This document shows, in pieces, positions 1-6,157 of a stretch of DNA of 6,786 nt. A program made the translations under genes and the position numbers. This DNA comes from Rickettsiales bacterium (GTDB taxonomy: Bacteria > Pseudomonadota > Alphaproteobacteria > Rickettsiales > UBA3002). Under the pieces are notes generated by a model, which saw only the letters and a list, made by a program, of their open reading frames with translations, was not told where the DNA came from and ran no database searches. Each line of letters begins with the position of its first letter. Position 1 is the stretch's first letter. The DNA lies in contig PBPD01000055.1 of NCBI GenBank assembly GCA_002725445.1, positions 1-6,786 of the forward strand, written 5' to 3'.

Positions 1-1192
1 CATATTCCGCCACCGCGCGCAAGCCAAATCCGTTGGTGAAATCGAGCAGGGTTTTAACAAAAAAGCGGTTATCGGCATTGTCGACTAAGTCTTTGATGAA
101 TGCGCCATCAATTTTCACCATGTCTACAGACAAGGACTTCAACTGGCGGAAGGATGTGTAGCCTGAGCCAAAATCATCCAGTGCGACTTGGGCGCCCTGT
201 GCCTGAATAGCGGCCACAAAATAAGCCGTGCGCCGCAGGTCTCGCTGAGCCGCGGTTTCGGTAATCTCTACAATCAGACGAGGGGAAATCTCTGGGCTTT
301 CATTGGTCACTTTCACGAAGCGATCCAGCCATTTACTGTTGCGGGTGGTCAGGTTTGACACATTCATCGCAAGCACCACATCCGGATCGGTGCGTAATTC
401 TTTTACCACCATGTCGAGCGTGAGCTCGTCAATCACATCAATAAGCCCCATACGCTCCGCTACCGGAATCAAGGCACCGGCAGAGCTGATTTTGCCATCT
501 TCATTACACAGGCGAAGCAGCGCCTCATAATGCGACACCTCTCCCGTATCACTGCGAATAATGGGTTGATAGGCCAGACGAATACGTTCTTCTGCAATCG
601 CTTTGCTCAGGTAATTGGCCAGTCCCATTTGTTGGCGGTCGTTAGCAGATTGATGCGCAGAATGGGCAAAGGCACGAATGGCTGTGCCATCGTTATTTTC
701 ATGCATGGCGATGAAGCTTTTATCAAGCGCATCGACAGCGGTTTCGGCCTGCGACGGGAACAATGTGGTGCTGATGGACGTGATGACATGCAGCGATCCG
801 TAGGGCGAATAGCAGCTATATTCGTGGATAGACGAACAAATACGTTCGCACACTTCACGCGCTTCTTCTTCTGTAGCCTGCGACAGGATCACGCCAAACT
901 GGTCGCGCTGAATACGCATAGCGTGGTCATTGACACCAATCACATTATTGATTTCGGTGCGTACCTGTTCGATAACATTTTCGGTTACTTCGTGGCCGTA
1001 ACCACTCATAATCATGGCCAGATTGTCGATGCAAAGCGTAAGTAACGCGCCAGAATATTCCTGATCGCGTGCTTGCTCGATCGCTTTGTCCAACAAATTG
1101 AGGAAACGCTGCGAATAGCCGCAGCTTTCTTCCAAAGGTAATATAGTATTATCGGCCATATCTGCTGTGGCTTCTGTGCTCGTTTTTTTCAT
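1..1192 (-). CDS. Degenerate GGDEF / intact EAL c-di-GMP phosphodiesterase (C-terminus cut by window edge)
   Basis: Reading from ATG at 1192 gives 397 complete codons without a stop before the left edge. There is no signal peptide or membrane segment, so the protein is probably cytoplasmic. Residues about 25-175 form a GGDEF-like domain whose signature is QRDQF (95-99) instead of GGDEF; the inhibitory-site RxxD is GVND (86-89). Cyclase activity is therefore unlikely. Residues about 190-397 are an EAL domain with its expected catalytic and metal ligands: E223 in EAL, N277 in NVSN, E309 in VEITE, D339 and D340 in DDFGSG, K360, and E396 in the truncated AEY. From family knowledge such a domain cleaves c-di-GMP to pGpG. 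Missing are roughly the last 40 residues, including the usual C-terminal Gln. A weak TAGGT-type ribosome site precedes the ATG. ATG at 1159 (Met12) is a less likely start. Domain assignment is secure; activity is inferred. Confidence 0.93.
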   Translation of the reverse strand, partial: MKKTSTEATADMADNTILPLEESCGYSQRFLNLLDKAIEQARDQEYSGALLTLCIDNLAMIMSGYGHEVTENVIEQVRTEINNVIGVNDHAMRIQRDQFGVILSQATEEEAREVCERICSSIHEYSCYSPYGSLHVITSISTTLFPSQAETAVDALDKSFIAMHENNDGTAIRAFAHSAHQSANDRQQMGLANYLSKAIAEERIRLAYQPIIRSDTGEVSHYEALLRLCNEDGKISSAGALIPVAERMGLIDVIDELTLDMVVKELRTDPDVVLAMNVSNLTTRNSKWLDRFVKVTNESPEISPRLIVEITETAAQRDLRRTAYFVAAIQAQGAQVALDDFGSGYTSFRQLKSLSVDMVKIDGAFIKDLVDNADNRFFVKTLLDFTNGFGLRAVAEY

Positions 1193-1231
1193 TGTACCTA
1201 TTTTTGTATAGTATTTTCATAGGGTATTACG

Positions 1232-1260
1232 TGTATACCATGCTTAAGTATGCCTGCGAA
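1232..1260 (-). promoter_or_regulatory. Possible sigma70-type promoter of the EAL gene
   Basis: On the minus strand, TTCGCA (1255-1260; 4 of 6 matches to TTGACA) is followed after exactly 17 bp by TATACA (1232-1237; 4 of 6 to TATAAT). Transcription would begin near 1225, leaving a leader of about 33 nt before the ATG at 1192. The EAL gene lies on the same strand as ubiA, 104 bp downstream of it, so read-through from ubiA is also possible. This is pattern matching only. Confidence 0.35.
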
Positions 1261-1276
1261 TAGTAAACATTTACTA
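1261..1276. repeat. 16-bp palindrome TAGTAAA-CA-TTTACTA, possible activator site
   Basis: Perfect 7-bp inverted repeats (1261-1267 and 1270-1276) flank a 2-bp centre. The palindrome abuts the proposed -35 hexamer of the EAL gene. Its centre is about 43 bp upstream of the predicted transcription start, the position used by class II activators. Read on the minus strand, the overlapping stretch TTTA-N7-TTTAC also resembles the CtrA consensus TTAA-N7-TTAAC with two mismatches. A second short perfect palindrome, TTTAGCTAAA, lies at 1281-1290. There is no T-tract that would make either a clear terminator for ubiA. Confidence 0.45.
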
Positions 1277-1296
1277 AACTTTTAGCTAAATTTTGC

Positions 1297-2184
1297 TTAA
1301 ATCAGACTGAATGCAGGCCATTTTTGGCTGTAAATAGCCATAAACAGCAGAAAACCTGTCCATTGATTGGCCACAAATACAAGCATACAGCGTTCTGGCA
1401 CATCCAGCTGTGTGTACCATATTTGCCATATAAAATGGGCTGCTGCGGCTAGCAGGCACAGCCAAAACAGCCAGGAAAACTGGTAATGCACGCCCAGCAG
1501 GATAAAGCAACCGACCGTGATGAGGTAAAATCCACTCACCCATTGTTTTGTATGTTCACCTAAATGCAGGGCGAGTGACTTCAGGCCTATCTTTTCGTCG
1601 TCTTGTGTATCTTGATGCGCATATATGGTGTCATAACCCAATGTCCAGCATATGCCAGCGACATAGAGCACACATGCCGGCCATGCGAGCGTGTCAGTCA
1701 CGGCAGCCCAGCCCATGAGGGCACCAAAATTAAAGGTGAGCCCCAAAAACGCCTGCGGCCACCAGGTGATGCGCTTCATAAAAGGATATAAAATCACTAA
1801 TACCAAGGCGGGTAGGGTGAGATACCAGACCATCAGTGGCATCATTAGCGCTACTGCCAGCGCAATCAGCAGCAAAACGGCCAGCAGGCCATAGGCGTGT
1901 GGCATGGTGATTGCCCCGCTGGCGAGCGGGCGTGTGCGGGTGCGCGCCACCTGACGGTCGAAGTCACGGTCGGCCATGTCATTAATCACACAGCCAGCAG
2001 CACGCATTGCAATCGCACCTATGAGAAATAGCCCCAGCAGGCTGGCAGAAGGCAGTCCGTCTGATGCCAGTGTAATCGCCCACCAGCCCGGCCATAGCAG
2101 CAGCCAGAAACCAATAGGCTTGTCCATACGCATTAATGCCGCATAGCTGTGCCATAGTGAAGGGGAAGAGGCGTCACTTTGCAT
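1297..2184 (-). CDS. ubiA: 4-hydroxybenzoate polyprenyltransferase UbiA
   Basis: This 295-residue integral membrane protein belongs to the UbiA prenyltransferase family. Family members attach a polyprenyl chain to 4-hydroxybenzoate, the first committed membrane step of ubiquinone synthesis. The N-terminal MRMDKPIGFWLLLWPGWW (18-35) is typical of the ubiquinone branch. The two Mg-diphosphate binding motifs are intact: NDMADRDFD (68-76), followed by TRTRPLASG (82-90), and DTIYAHQDTQDD (185-196). About nine hydrophobic segments are visible, roughly at 22-40, 47-66, 98-117, 119-137, 143-163, 168-184, 215-234, 236-257 and 267-285. Length matches the family. I chose the ATG at 2184 because conserved sequence begins shortly after it. 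The open frame runs upstream to 2337, but that would overlap rsmE on the other strand by over 100 bp with no conserved residues. No good Shine-Dalgarno precedes the ATG at 2184, so start confidence is moderate. Confidence 0.95.
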   Translation of the reverse strand: MQSDASSPSLWHSYAALMRMDKPIGFWLLLWPGWWAITLASDGLPSASLLGLFLIGAIAMRAAGCVINDMADRDFDRQVARTRTRPLASGAITMPHAYGLLAVLLLIALAVALMMPLMVWYLTLPALVLVILYPFMKRITWWPQAFLGLTFNFGALMGWAAVTDTLAWPACVLYVAGICWTLGYDTIYAHQDTQDDEKIGLKSLALHLGEHTKQWVSGFYLITVGCFILLGVHYQFSWLFWLCLLAAAAHFIWQIWYTQLDVPERCMLVFVANQWTGFLLFMAIYSQKWPAFSLI

Positions 2185-2226
2185 TACAGGATTTACACTC
2201 CGCTTGTTACGCTTTAGCTTGAATCT
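2185..2226. other. 42-bp divergent spacer between ubiA and rsmE
   Basis: This short spacer must hold the start signals of both ubiA (leftward) and rsmE (rightward), unless their promoters lie inside the opposing gene. I see no convincing -35/-10 pair or Shine-Dalgarno for either gene. TTTACA at 2192-2197 could serve as a -35 element for rsmE, but no good -10 follows at the right distance. A GCGGAG on the minus strand is too far from the ubiA ATG to be a normal ribosome site. Confidence 0.6.
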
Positions 2227-3006
2227 ATGACAAGCCATACCATCCCATACCCCAAAACCCGACTCTTTGTCGAGTCTGCGCTGCAGGCAGGCGCCAGCGT
2301 GCCATTGCCGGAAAAAGCGGCGCATTATCTGGCGCATGTGTTGCGTTTGAAAGCAGACGAGCCGATTGCATTGTTTAACGGGGCAGATGGTGAGTGGTTG
2401 GCAGATATAAGTGAATTGCGCAAGAAATCAGGCACCGCACAGGTGATACAATTATTACGCCCGCATGCGGCCTGCCCTGATGTTGAGGTCGCATTCGCCC
2501 CCATCAAATTCGGTAAGATCGATTTTATTGCCCAAAAAGCCAGTGAGCTGGGCGCGGCCATTTTGCAGCCTGTTGTCACACGCTATACGCAAATGGAACG
2601 GGTCAATGTGGAACGTTTGCAGGCCAACGTAACCGAAGCCGCACAGCAATGTGAGCGCACGGATGTGCCCGCTGTAAAGCAGCCTATGAAATTCATCGAC
2701 TGGCTGGCCAACCATGACCCAGACCGTGTGCTGATATATGGTGATGAAACAGGACAAGGGGAGGAGCCAAGCCTTTTGCTGCCAAAATTGTCGCCCGATA
2801 AATGGAGTATATTGGTGGGGCCCGAGGGTGGATTTGCCGAAGATGAACTGGCATTATTGCGCAAACAGAAACAAAGTGTTGCAATAAGTTTAGGGCCACG
2901 GATATTGCGAGCTGACACGGCTATGCTAACATTATTATCTTTAACACAGGCATGGTTTGGTGATTGGCAAAGAAAACCAGCCTTTCGCAGTCCATCAGAG
3001 GAGTAG
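2227..3006 (+). CDS. rsmE: 16S rRNA (uracil-1498-N3)-methyltransferase RsmE
   Basis: The 259-residue product is a SPOUT-class methyltransferase. RsmE enzymes use S-adenosylmethionine to methylate N3 of U1498 in helix 44 of 16S rRNA in the assembled 30S subunit. Residues about 1-75 match the N-terminal PUA-like RNA-binding domain (TRLFVE at 11-16, HYLAHVLRL at 33-41, FNGADGEW at 50-57). The C-terminal knot domain shows the family motifs QKASELGA (103-110), EAAQQCER (137-144), LVGPEGGF with a following E (196-206) and LGPRILRADTA (222-232). The last two form the cofactor-binding knot. Length is normal for the family. The ATG at 2227 fits the usual N-terminus, although no strong ribosome site precedes it. 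The gene ends 7 bp before gshA on the same strand and very probably shares a transcript with it. Confidence 0.96.
   Translation: MTSHTIPYPKTRLFVESALQAGASVPLPEKAAHYLAHVLRLKADEPIALFNGADGEWLADISELRKKSGTAQVIQLLRPHAACPDVEVAFAPIKFGKIDFIAQKASELGAAILQPVVTRYTQMERVNVERLQANVTEAAQQCERTDVPAVKQPMKFIDWLANHDPDRVLIYGDETGQGEEPSLLLPKLSPDKWSILVGPEGGFAEDELALLRKQKQSVAISLGPRILRADTAMLTLLSLTQAWFGDWQRKPAFRSPSEE
2997..3003 (+). promoter_or_regulatory. Ribosome binding site of gshA inside the end of rsmE
   Basis: AGAGGAG lies 10 nt upstream of the ATG at 3014 and overlaps the last sense codons of rsmE. It decides the gshA start over the upstream in-frame ATG at 2957, which sits within rsmE. It also suggests translational coupling of the two genes. 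Confidence 0.75.
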
Positions 3007-3013
3007 CACCGCC

Positions 3014-4252
3014 ATGACGTCCCCCATAATGAATGCGTTAGACGCATTGGTAAAAAGTAAAGGTGGCCAGATAGCCGAATGGTTCGAGGCGGCTTACGCG
3101 CAAGGTAACACCCCCTTTTACAGCTCGGTCGATCTCCGCCACTCTGGCCATAAGCTGGTGCCGGTGGACACGAATTTATTTCCGGCGGGGTTTAATAATT
3201 TGTCGCCTTCCGCCTGTATACGCGCTGTCGAGCAGATTAAATGCTACATCGCCGCGCAGTCTGTTCCTATTAAGTCCGTGCTTATTCTGCCTGAAAACCA
3301 CACGCGCAACACCGGCTATATAGACAATCTGGCCGCGCTCTATGGTCTGATAGAGCAAGCGGGGCTGGAGGTGCGCATAGGCCGCATGGATGCCGAAGAA
3401 GATATCACCGAGGTGCAGACATCGGATGAGCGTATATTGAAGCAATATGCGCTGCAGAAAGATGGCACGCAGGTGCGCACTTTCGATGGTTTTACACCTG
3501 ATATGGTGCTGGTGAATAATGACCTGACCGCAGGTTCACCAAATATCTTGCGTGGCGTAACACAGCATATTATGCCACCGATTGGCCAGGGCTGGTATCG
3601 CCGCAAAAAGACCATACATTTTGAAGCTTATGATGAAACAGCACGCCAGTTCGGTTCAGATTTTGACATCGAACCATGGTTGATTTCCAGCGTGTTTCAT
3701 AAATGCGGGCTGATCAATTTCCGTGAACGTAAGGGCATTGATTGCGTCGCGCTCGGTGTAGAAAAAGTGATCCGTCAGGTGAAAGAAAAATACACCCAGC
3801 ATGGCATCAAGGAAGAACCATATGCCTTTGTGAAAGCCGATAGCGGTACGTATGGCATGGGCATTATGATTGTGCGTTCAGGCGAAGACGTGGTGGAAAT
3901 GAACAAGAAAAGTCGCAATAAAATGAATGCCATCAAAGAAGGCGTGTTGACGACTGAGGTGATTATTCAGGAAGGTATTCCAAGCATCGATGCTGTGGAT
4001 GGTGCGCCAGCTGAACCGATGATTTATATGGTAAATGGGCAGGCAGTGGGTGGCGCGTTCCGCACCAACGGCGAAAAAGACAATGTCAGCAATCTGAATT
4101 CACGCGGCATGCGCTTTGTCGGCATGTGCGATGAAGGTGAGGATGGTAAGGCCAGAGTAACGGGCTGCAATTTCGCGGTTTATGGGCTGGTGGGGCGTCT
4201 GGCGACACTGGCGGCCACGCGCGAAGAATACGGCGACGATTACCAGATTTAA
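3014..4252 (+). CDS. gshA: Glutamate-cysteine ligase, Acidithiobacillus ferrooxidans type (GshA, PF08886-like)
   Basis: The 412-residue product resembles, from memory, the T. ferrooxidans-type glutamate-cysteine ligase family (TIGR02049 / PF08886). It does not resemble the enterobacterial or plant-type GCS families. It would join glutamate and cysteine using ATP, the first step of glutathione synthesis in the cytosol. Visible blocks are VDTNLFPAGFNNL (51-63), LPENHTRNTGY (92-102), VLVNNDLTAG (165-174), FVKADSGTYGMGI (272-284), EVIIQEGI (315-322), EPMIYMVNGQAVGGAFR (334-350) and NLNSRGMRF (360-368). The Lys-containing glycine-rich block, followed by the acidic and Asn/Arg blocks, looks like ATP-grasp architecture; that comparison is my inference. 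The start at 3014 is supported by a good ribosome site; ATG at 3029 is an alternative. The gene follows rsmE by 7 bp. No separate promoter or terminator is evident. No gshB is present in this window. Confidence 0.88.
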   Translation: MTSPIMNALDALVKSKGGQIAEWFEAAYAQGNTPFYSSVDLRHSGHKLVPVDTNLFPAGFNNLSPSACIRAVEQIKCYIAAQSVPIKSVLILPENHTRNTGYIDNLAALYGLIEQAGLEVRIGRMDAEEDITEVQTSDERILKQYALQKDGTQVRTFDGFTPDMVLVNNDLTAGSPNILRGVTQHIMPPIGQGWYRRKKTIHFEAYDETARQFGSDFDIEPWLISSVFHKCGLINFRERKGIDCVALGVEKVIRQVKEKYTQHGIKEEPYAFVKADSGTYGMGIMIVRSGEDVVEMNKKSRNKMNAIKEGVLTTEVIIQEGIPSIDAVDGAPAEPMIYMVNGQAVGGAFRTNGEKDNVSNLNSRGMRFVGMCDEGEDGKARVTGCNFAVYGLVGRLATLAATREEYGDDYQI

Positions 4253-4263
4253 TACCACACTTT

Positions 4264-5976
4264 CTAGGATTGTACGCGGGTAGGTGGCAAGGTAACACGC
4301 ACGGTCGTGCCTTCGCCCACCGCGCTTACCAATGTAAGCTTACCGCCATGCAATTCGGCAAACATCTTACATAATGGCAGGCCGAGGCCAGTTCCCTCAT
4401 GGCTTTGGCTGCGATGCACCTGACCAAAGACGGACAGGGCGGTCTGGATATCTTCTTCTGGAATACCGATGCCGGTATCCGAGACAATCAGATTCATCTG
4501 GCCATGGTGATCCAGCTTGGCAGAGACACGGATATCGCCATGCTCAGGGGTAAATTTCGCTGCGTTTGACAGTAAATTCAGCAGAATCTGGCGTAATTTA
4601 CGTTTATCCGCCCACACCGCTGGCAATGACTCGCTGGCATCCACAATAATGTTGATATGCTTGCTCTTGGCTTTCTCATTAATGATACGTACGCACTCAT
4701 TGATGATCTCTGCGACATCCATATGTTCTTCGTTCAGCTCCAGTCGGCCAGCCTCACCTTTAGAGAATTCCAGAATGTCGCTGATTAATTGCAGCAGGTG
4801 GCTGCCGCACAAATTAATATCATGGATACGCTCTTTTTGCTTGTCATTCAGCGGGCCAAAATAGCCCGCATTCATCATCTCAGAGAAGCCGATAATCGCA
4901 TTGAGCGGGGTACGCAATTCGTGGCTCATATTGGCCAGAAATTCCGACTTTGCCTGACTTGCCAGAATTGCCGCGGCTTCTGATTCTTCAACGCGTACAA
5001 TCTGTTTGGCCATGGTGAGCGCAAAGAATGACAGCACCGAGCCGAAGATAGTAAAGATGGCCAGGAAGCTGATATCCTTCAGGCGGGCATCACGCCACTC
5101 GGCCAGAAAATCTTCTTCGTCAATTACGATCGAGACGTAAATCGGCAGGTAATTCAGCTTGGAATAAGAGAAAATCTTGATGTTTTTCTGTATGGTTTCG
5201 GTCTCGGTCACCACGTCCATTCGGGTGCGGTTGGCGGCAGCATAGCTGATGACATACTGCATTACCGTGTCGGCAGATTGATCGTCTTTGCTGCTGAACA
5301 GCAACTCACCACTATCCAAAAACAGCGACATGAAGCGATCAGGTCCGGCACCGACTGACTCGAAAAAGGCGCTGAAGAACTGAGGGTCAATGGCGGCAAT
5401 GATGACGCCACCGAACGTACCGTCCAGCTTGTTTAAGCGGCGGCTCATCAGAATTAATTCGGGATGTTCAGGGTTGGTGGTCTTTAAGCTCCCGATGTAG
5501 AAATTATTATCAATAGAATCGCGCAGGCTCGTAAACACCTCTTTTTCAGCTAATGACTGGTTATAATCAAACCAGTTGCTATAGCCTATTTTGCTGGCAG
5601 CAATGTCTACATCACCCTCGCTGTTGACCAGCATAATCGCGGCCACCTGCGGTGTTTCATTCACCCATAGGCGGAAATTATTTTCGATGTCTTTAGGCAG
5701 ATTGCCGCCGAACAGCGTGTTGAAATAATTACGCTCCACCGCGCGGCGTAGCGTCAGGTCAACAGCCAGAAAAGATAATTCCAGATGATCGGAAAGAATC
5801 GTTGTTAAACGCTCGGCATTCATTTTGCCATCAACGATGGCAGAGTCATAGGCTTTAGAGGCCTGATACGCGACAAAGACGCAGAAAAGCAGCATGATCA
5901 GCGAGCTGAACGCGACCAGCGTGCGCACCTTGGGCGGCCTTTGTTGCCTCTCTTCTGTCATAGCGTCGCCTAACAT
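4264..5976 (-). CDS. Membrane sensor histidine kinase, PleC/DivJ-like, with periplasmic Cache-type sensor
   Basis: The 570-residue product has a membrane helix at about 18-38, a large periplasmic region at about 41-298 and a second helix at about 301-323. The periplasmic part contains AAIMLVNSEGDV (112-123) and GGVIIAAIDPQFF (189-201), typical of double-Cache (PDC) small-molecule sensors; the ligand is unknown. The cytoplasmic kinase core is complete. It has an H-box FLANMSHELRTPLN (346-359) with phosphoacceptor H352, an N-box LRQILLNLLSNAAKF (461-475) with N471, a G1 box DTGIGIP (500-506) and a G2 box GTGLGLPL (528-535). The FGPL and DINLCGSHLLQLISDILEFSK segments after the H-box recall alphaproteobacterial PleC/DivJ kinases. 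There is no receiver domain and no adjacent response regulator, so this is an orphan kinase. ATG at 5961 (Met6) is an equally possible start. Its stop is 11 bp from the gshA stop, and no terminator is visible between them. Confidence 0.93.
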   Translation of the reverse strand: MLGDAMTEERQQRPPKVRTLVAFSSLIMLLFCVFVAYQASKAYDSAIVDGKMNAERLTTILSDHLELSFLAVDLTLRRAVERNYFNTLFGGNLPKDIENNFRLWVNETPQVAAIMLVNSEGDVDIAASKIGYSNWFDYNQSLAEKEVFTSLRDSIDNNFYIGSLKTTNPEHPELILMSRRLNKLDGTFGGVIIAAIDPQFFSAFFESVGAGPDRFMSLFLDSGELLFSSKDDQSADTVMQYVISYAAANRTRMDVVTETETIQKNIKIFSYSKLNYLPIYVSIVIDEEDFLAEWRDARLKDISFLAIFTIFGSVLSFFALTMAKQIVRVEESEAAAILASQAKSEFLANMSHELRTPLNAIIGFSEMMNAGYFGPLNDKQKERIHDINLCGSHLLQLISDILEFSKGEAGRLELNEEHMDVAEIINECVRIINEKAKSKHINIIVDASESLPAVWADKRKLRQILLNLLSNAAKFTPEHGDIRVSAKLDHHGQMNLIVSDTGIGIPEEDIQTALSVFGQVHRSQSHEGTGLGLPLCKMFAELHGGKLTLVSAVGEGTTVRVTLPPTRVQS

Positions 5977-5999
5977 TGTTTTCTATCTCGCTACCAACG

Positions 6000-6044
6000 T
6001 CGCGCTGGATGCGGATATGTCTTATTGTCCTGCATTCTGCGCGA
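6000..6044. repeat. Long imperfect hairpin upstream of the histidine kinase gene
   Basis: TCGCGCTGGATGC (6000-6012) pairs with GCATTCTGCGCGA (6032-6044) over 13 positions. Eleven are Watson-Crick pairs, one is a T-T mismatch and one is a G-T pair. Inside, GGA (6013-6015) can pair with TCC (6028-6030) if T6031 bulges, leaving a 12-nt loop. No T-tract follows on either strand, so it is not a standard terminator. It ends 23 bp before the kinase ATG and would lie in the kinase leader if transcription starts near 6060. The G-T position forms G-U only in plus-strand RNA, so the fold is somewhat better on the comM strand. Confidence 0.65.
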
Positions 6045-6050
6045 AGAAAG

Positions 6051-6066
6051 TTAATTTAACGCTAAC
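6051..6066 (+). promoter_or_regulatory. CtrA-like box TTAA-N7-CTAAC
   Basis: TTAA (6051-6054), seven bases, then CTAAC (6062-6066) matches 8 of 9 fixed positions of the alphaproteobacterial CtrA consensus TTAA-N7-TTAAC. It lies between two divergent genes and next to the proposed kinase promoter. Such AT-rich motifs also arise by chance, so this is a candidate only. Confidence 0.35.
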
Positions 6067-6086
6067 AAATTATGGTAATTTTGTTA
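6063..6086. repeat. Inverted repeat TAACAAA-N10-TTTGTTA, possible operator
   Basis: Two perfect 7-bp arms (6063-6069 and 6080-6086) are separated by 10 bp, a 17-bp centre-to-centre spacing that suits a dimeric regulator binding one face of the helix. The repeat covers the spacer and -10 region of the proposed kinase promoter and its left arm overlaps the CtrA-like box. No regulator family is implied. Confidence 0.45.
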
Positions 6087-6095
6087 CATGCTCAA
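6067..6095 (-). promoter_or_regulatory. Possible promoter of the histidine kinase gene
   Basis: On the minus strand TTGAGC (6090-6095; 4 of 6 to TTGACA) precedes TAATTT (6067-6072) by 17 bp. The overlapping hexamer CATAAT (6069-6074) is a better -10, with 5 of 6 matches, but it would need a spacer of only 15-16 bp. Either choice starts transcription near 6060 and gives a leader of about 84 nt containing the 6000-6044 hairpin. I found no comparable promoter for the comM-like gene in the rest of this spacer. Confidence 0.3.
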
Positions 6096-6146
6096 TTTCT
6101 ATTGCTTGTAGTATAGGCGAAGTTTTGCTAGCGTCTACAACCAGTT

Positions 6147-6152
6147 GGGGAG
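6147..6152 (+). promoter_or_regulatory. Ribosome binding site of the comM-like gene
   Basis: GGGGAG lies 5 nt upstream of the ATG at 6158 and supports that start. An in-frame GTG at 6152 overlaps the purine tract and would add only two residues. Confidence 0.65.
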
Positions 6153-6157
6153 TGGGG

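Noticed and set aside
530..1045. Plus-strand open frame of 171 codons opposite the EAL gene
   Set aside because: It lies wholly antisense to clearly conserved GGDEF/EAL coding sequence, matches no family I recognise and has no ribosome site.
2185..2337. N-terminal extension of ubiA to an ATG at 2337 or 2238
   Set aside because: The extra residues are basic and not UbiA-like, and they overlap the conserved start of rsmE on the other strand. The ATG at 2184 gives normal family length.
2957..3013. Longer gshA starting at ATG 2957
   Set aside because: The extra 19 residues lie within rsmE and lack a ribosome site, whereas AGAGGAG is well placed for the ATG at 3014.
2583..3047. Minus-strand open frame of 154 codons across the end of rsmE
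   Set aside because: It is a shadow of the rsmE coding frame, rich in Ser, Arg and Cys, with no recognisable domain.
4324..4339. GCTTAC-CAAT-GTAAGC perfect hairpin downstream of gshA as a terminator
   Set aside because: It is about 70 bp inside the kinase coding region, has only a 6-bp stem and no T-tract follows. It is better explained by codon sequence.
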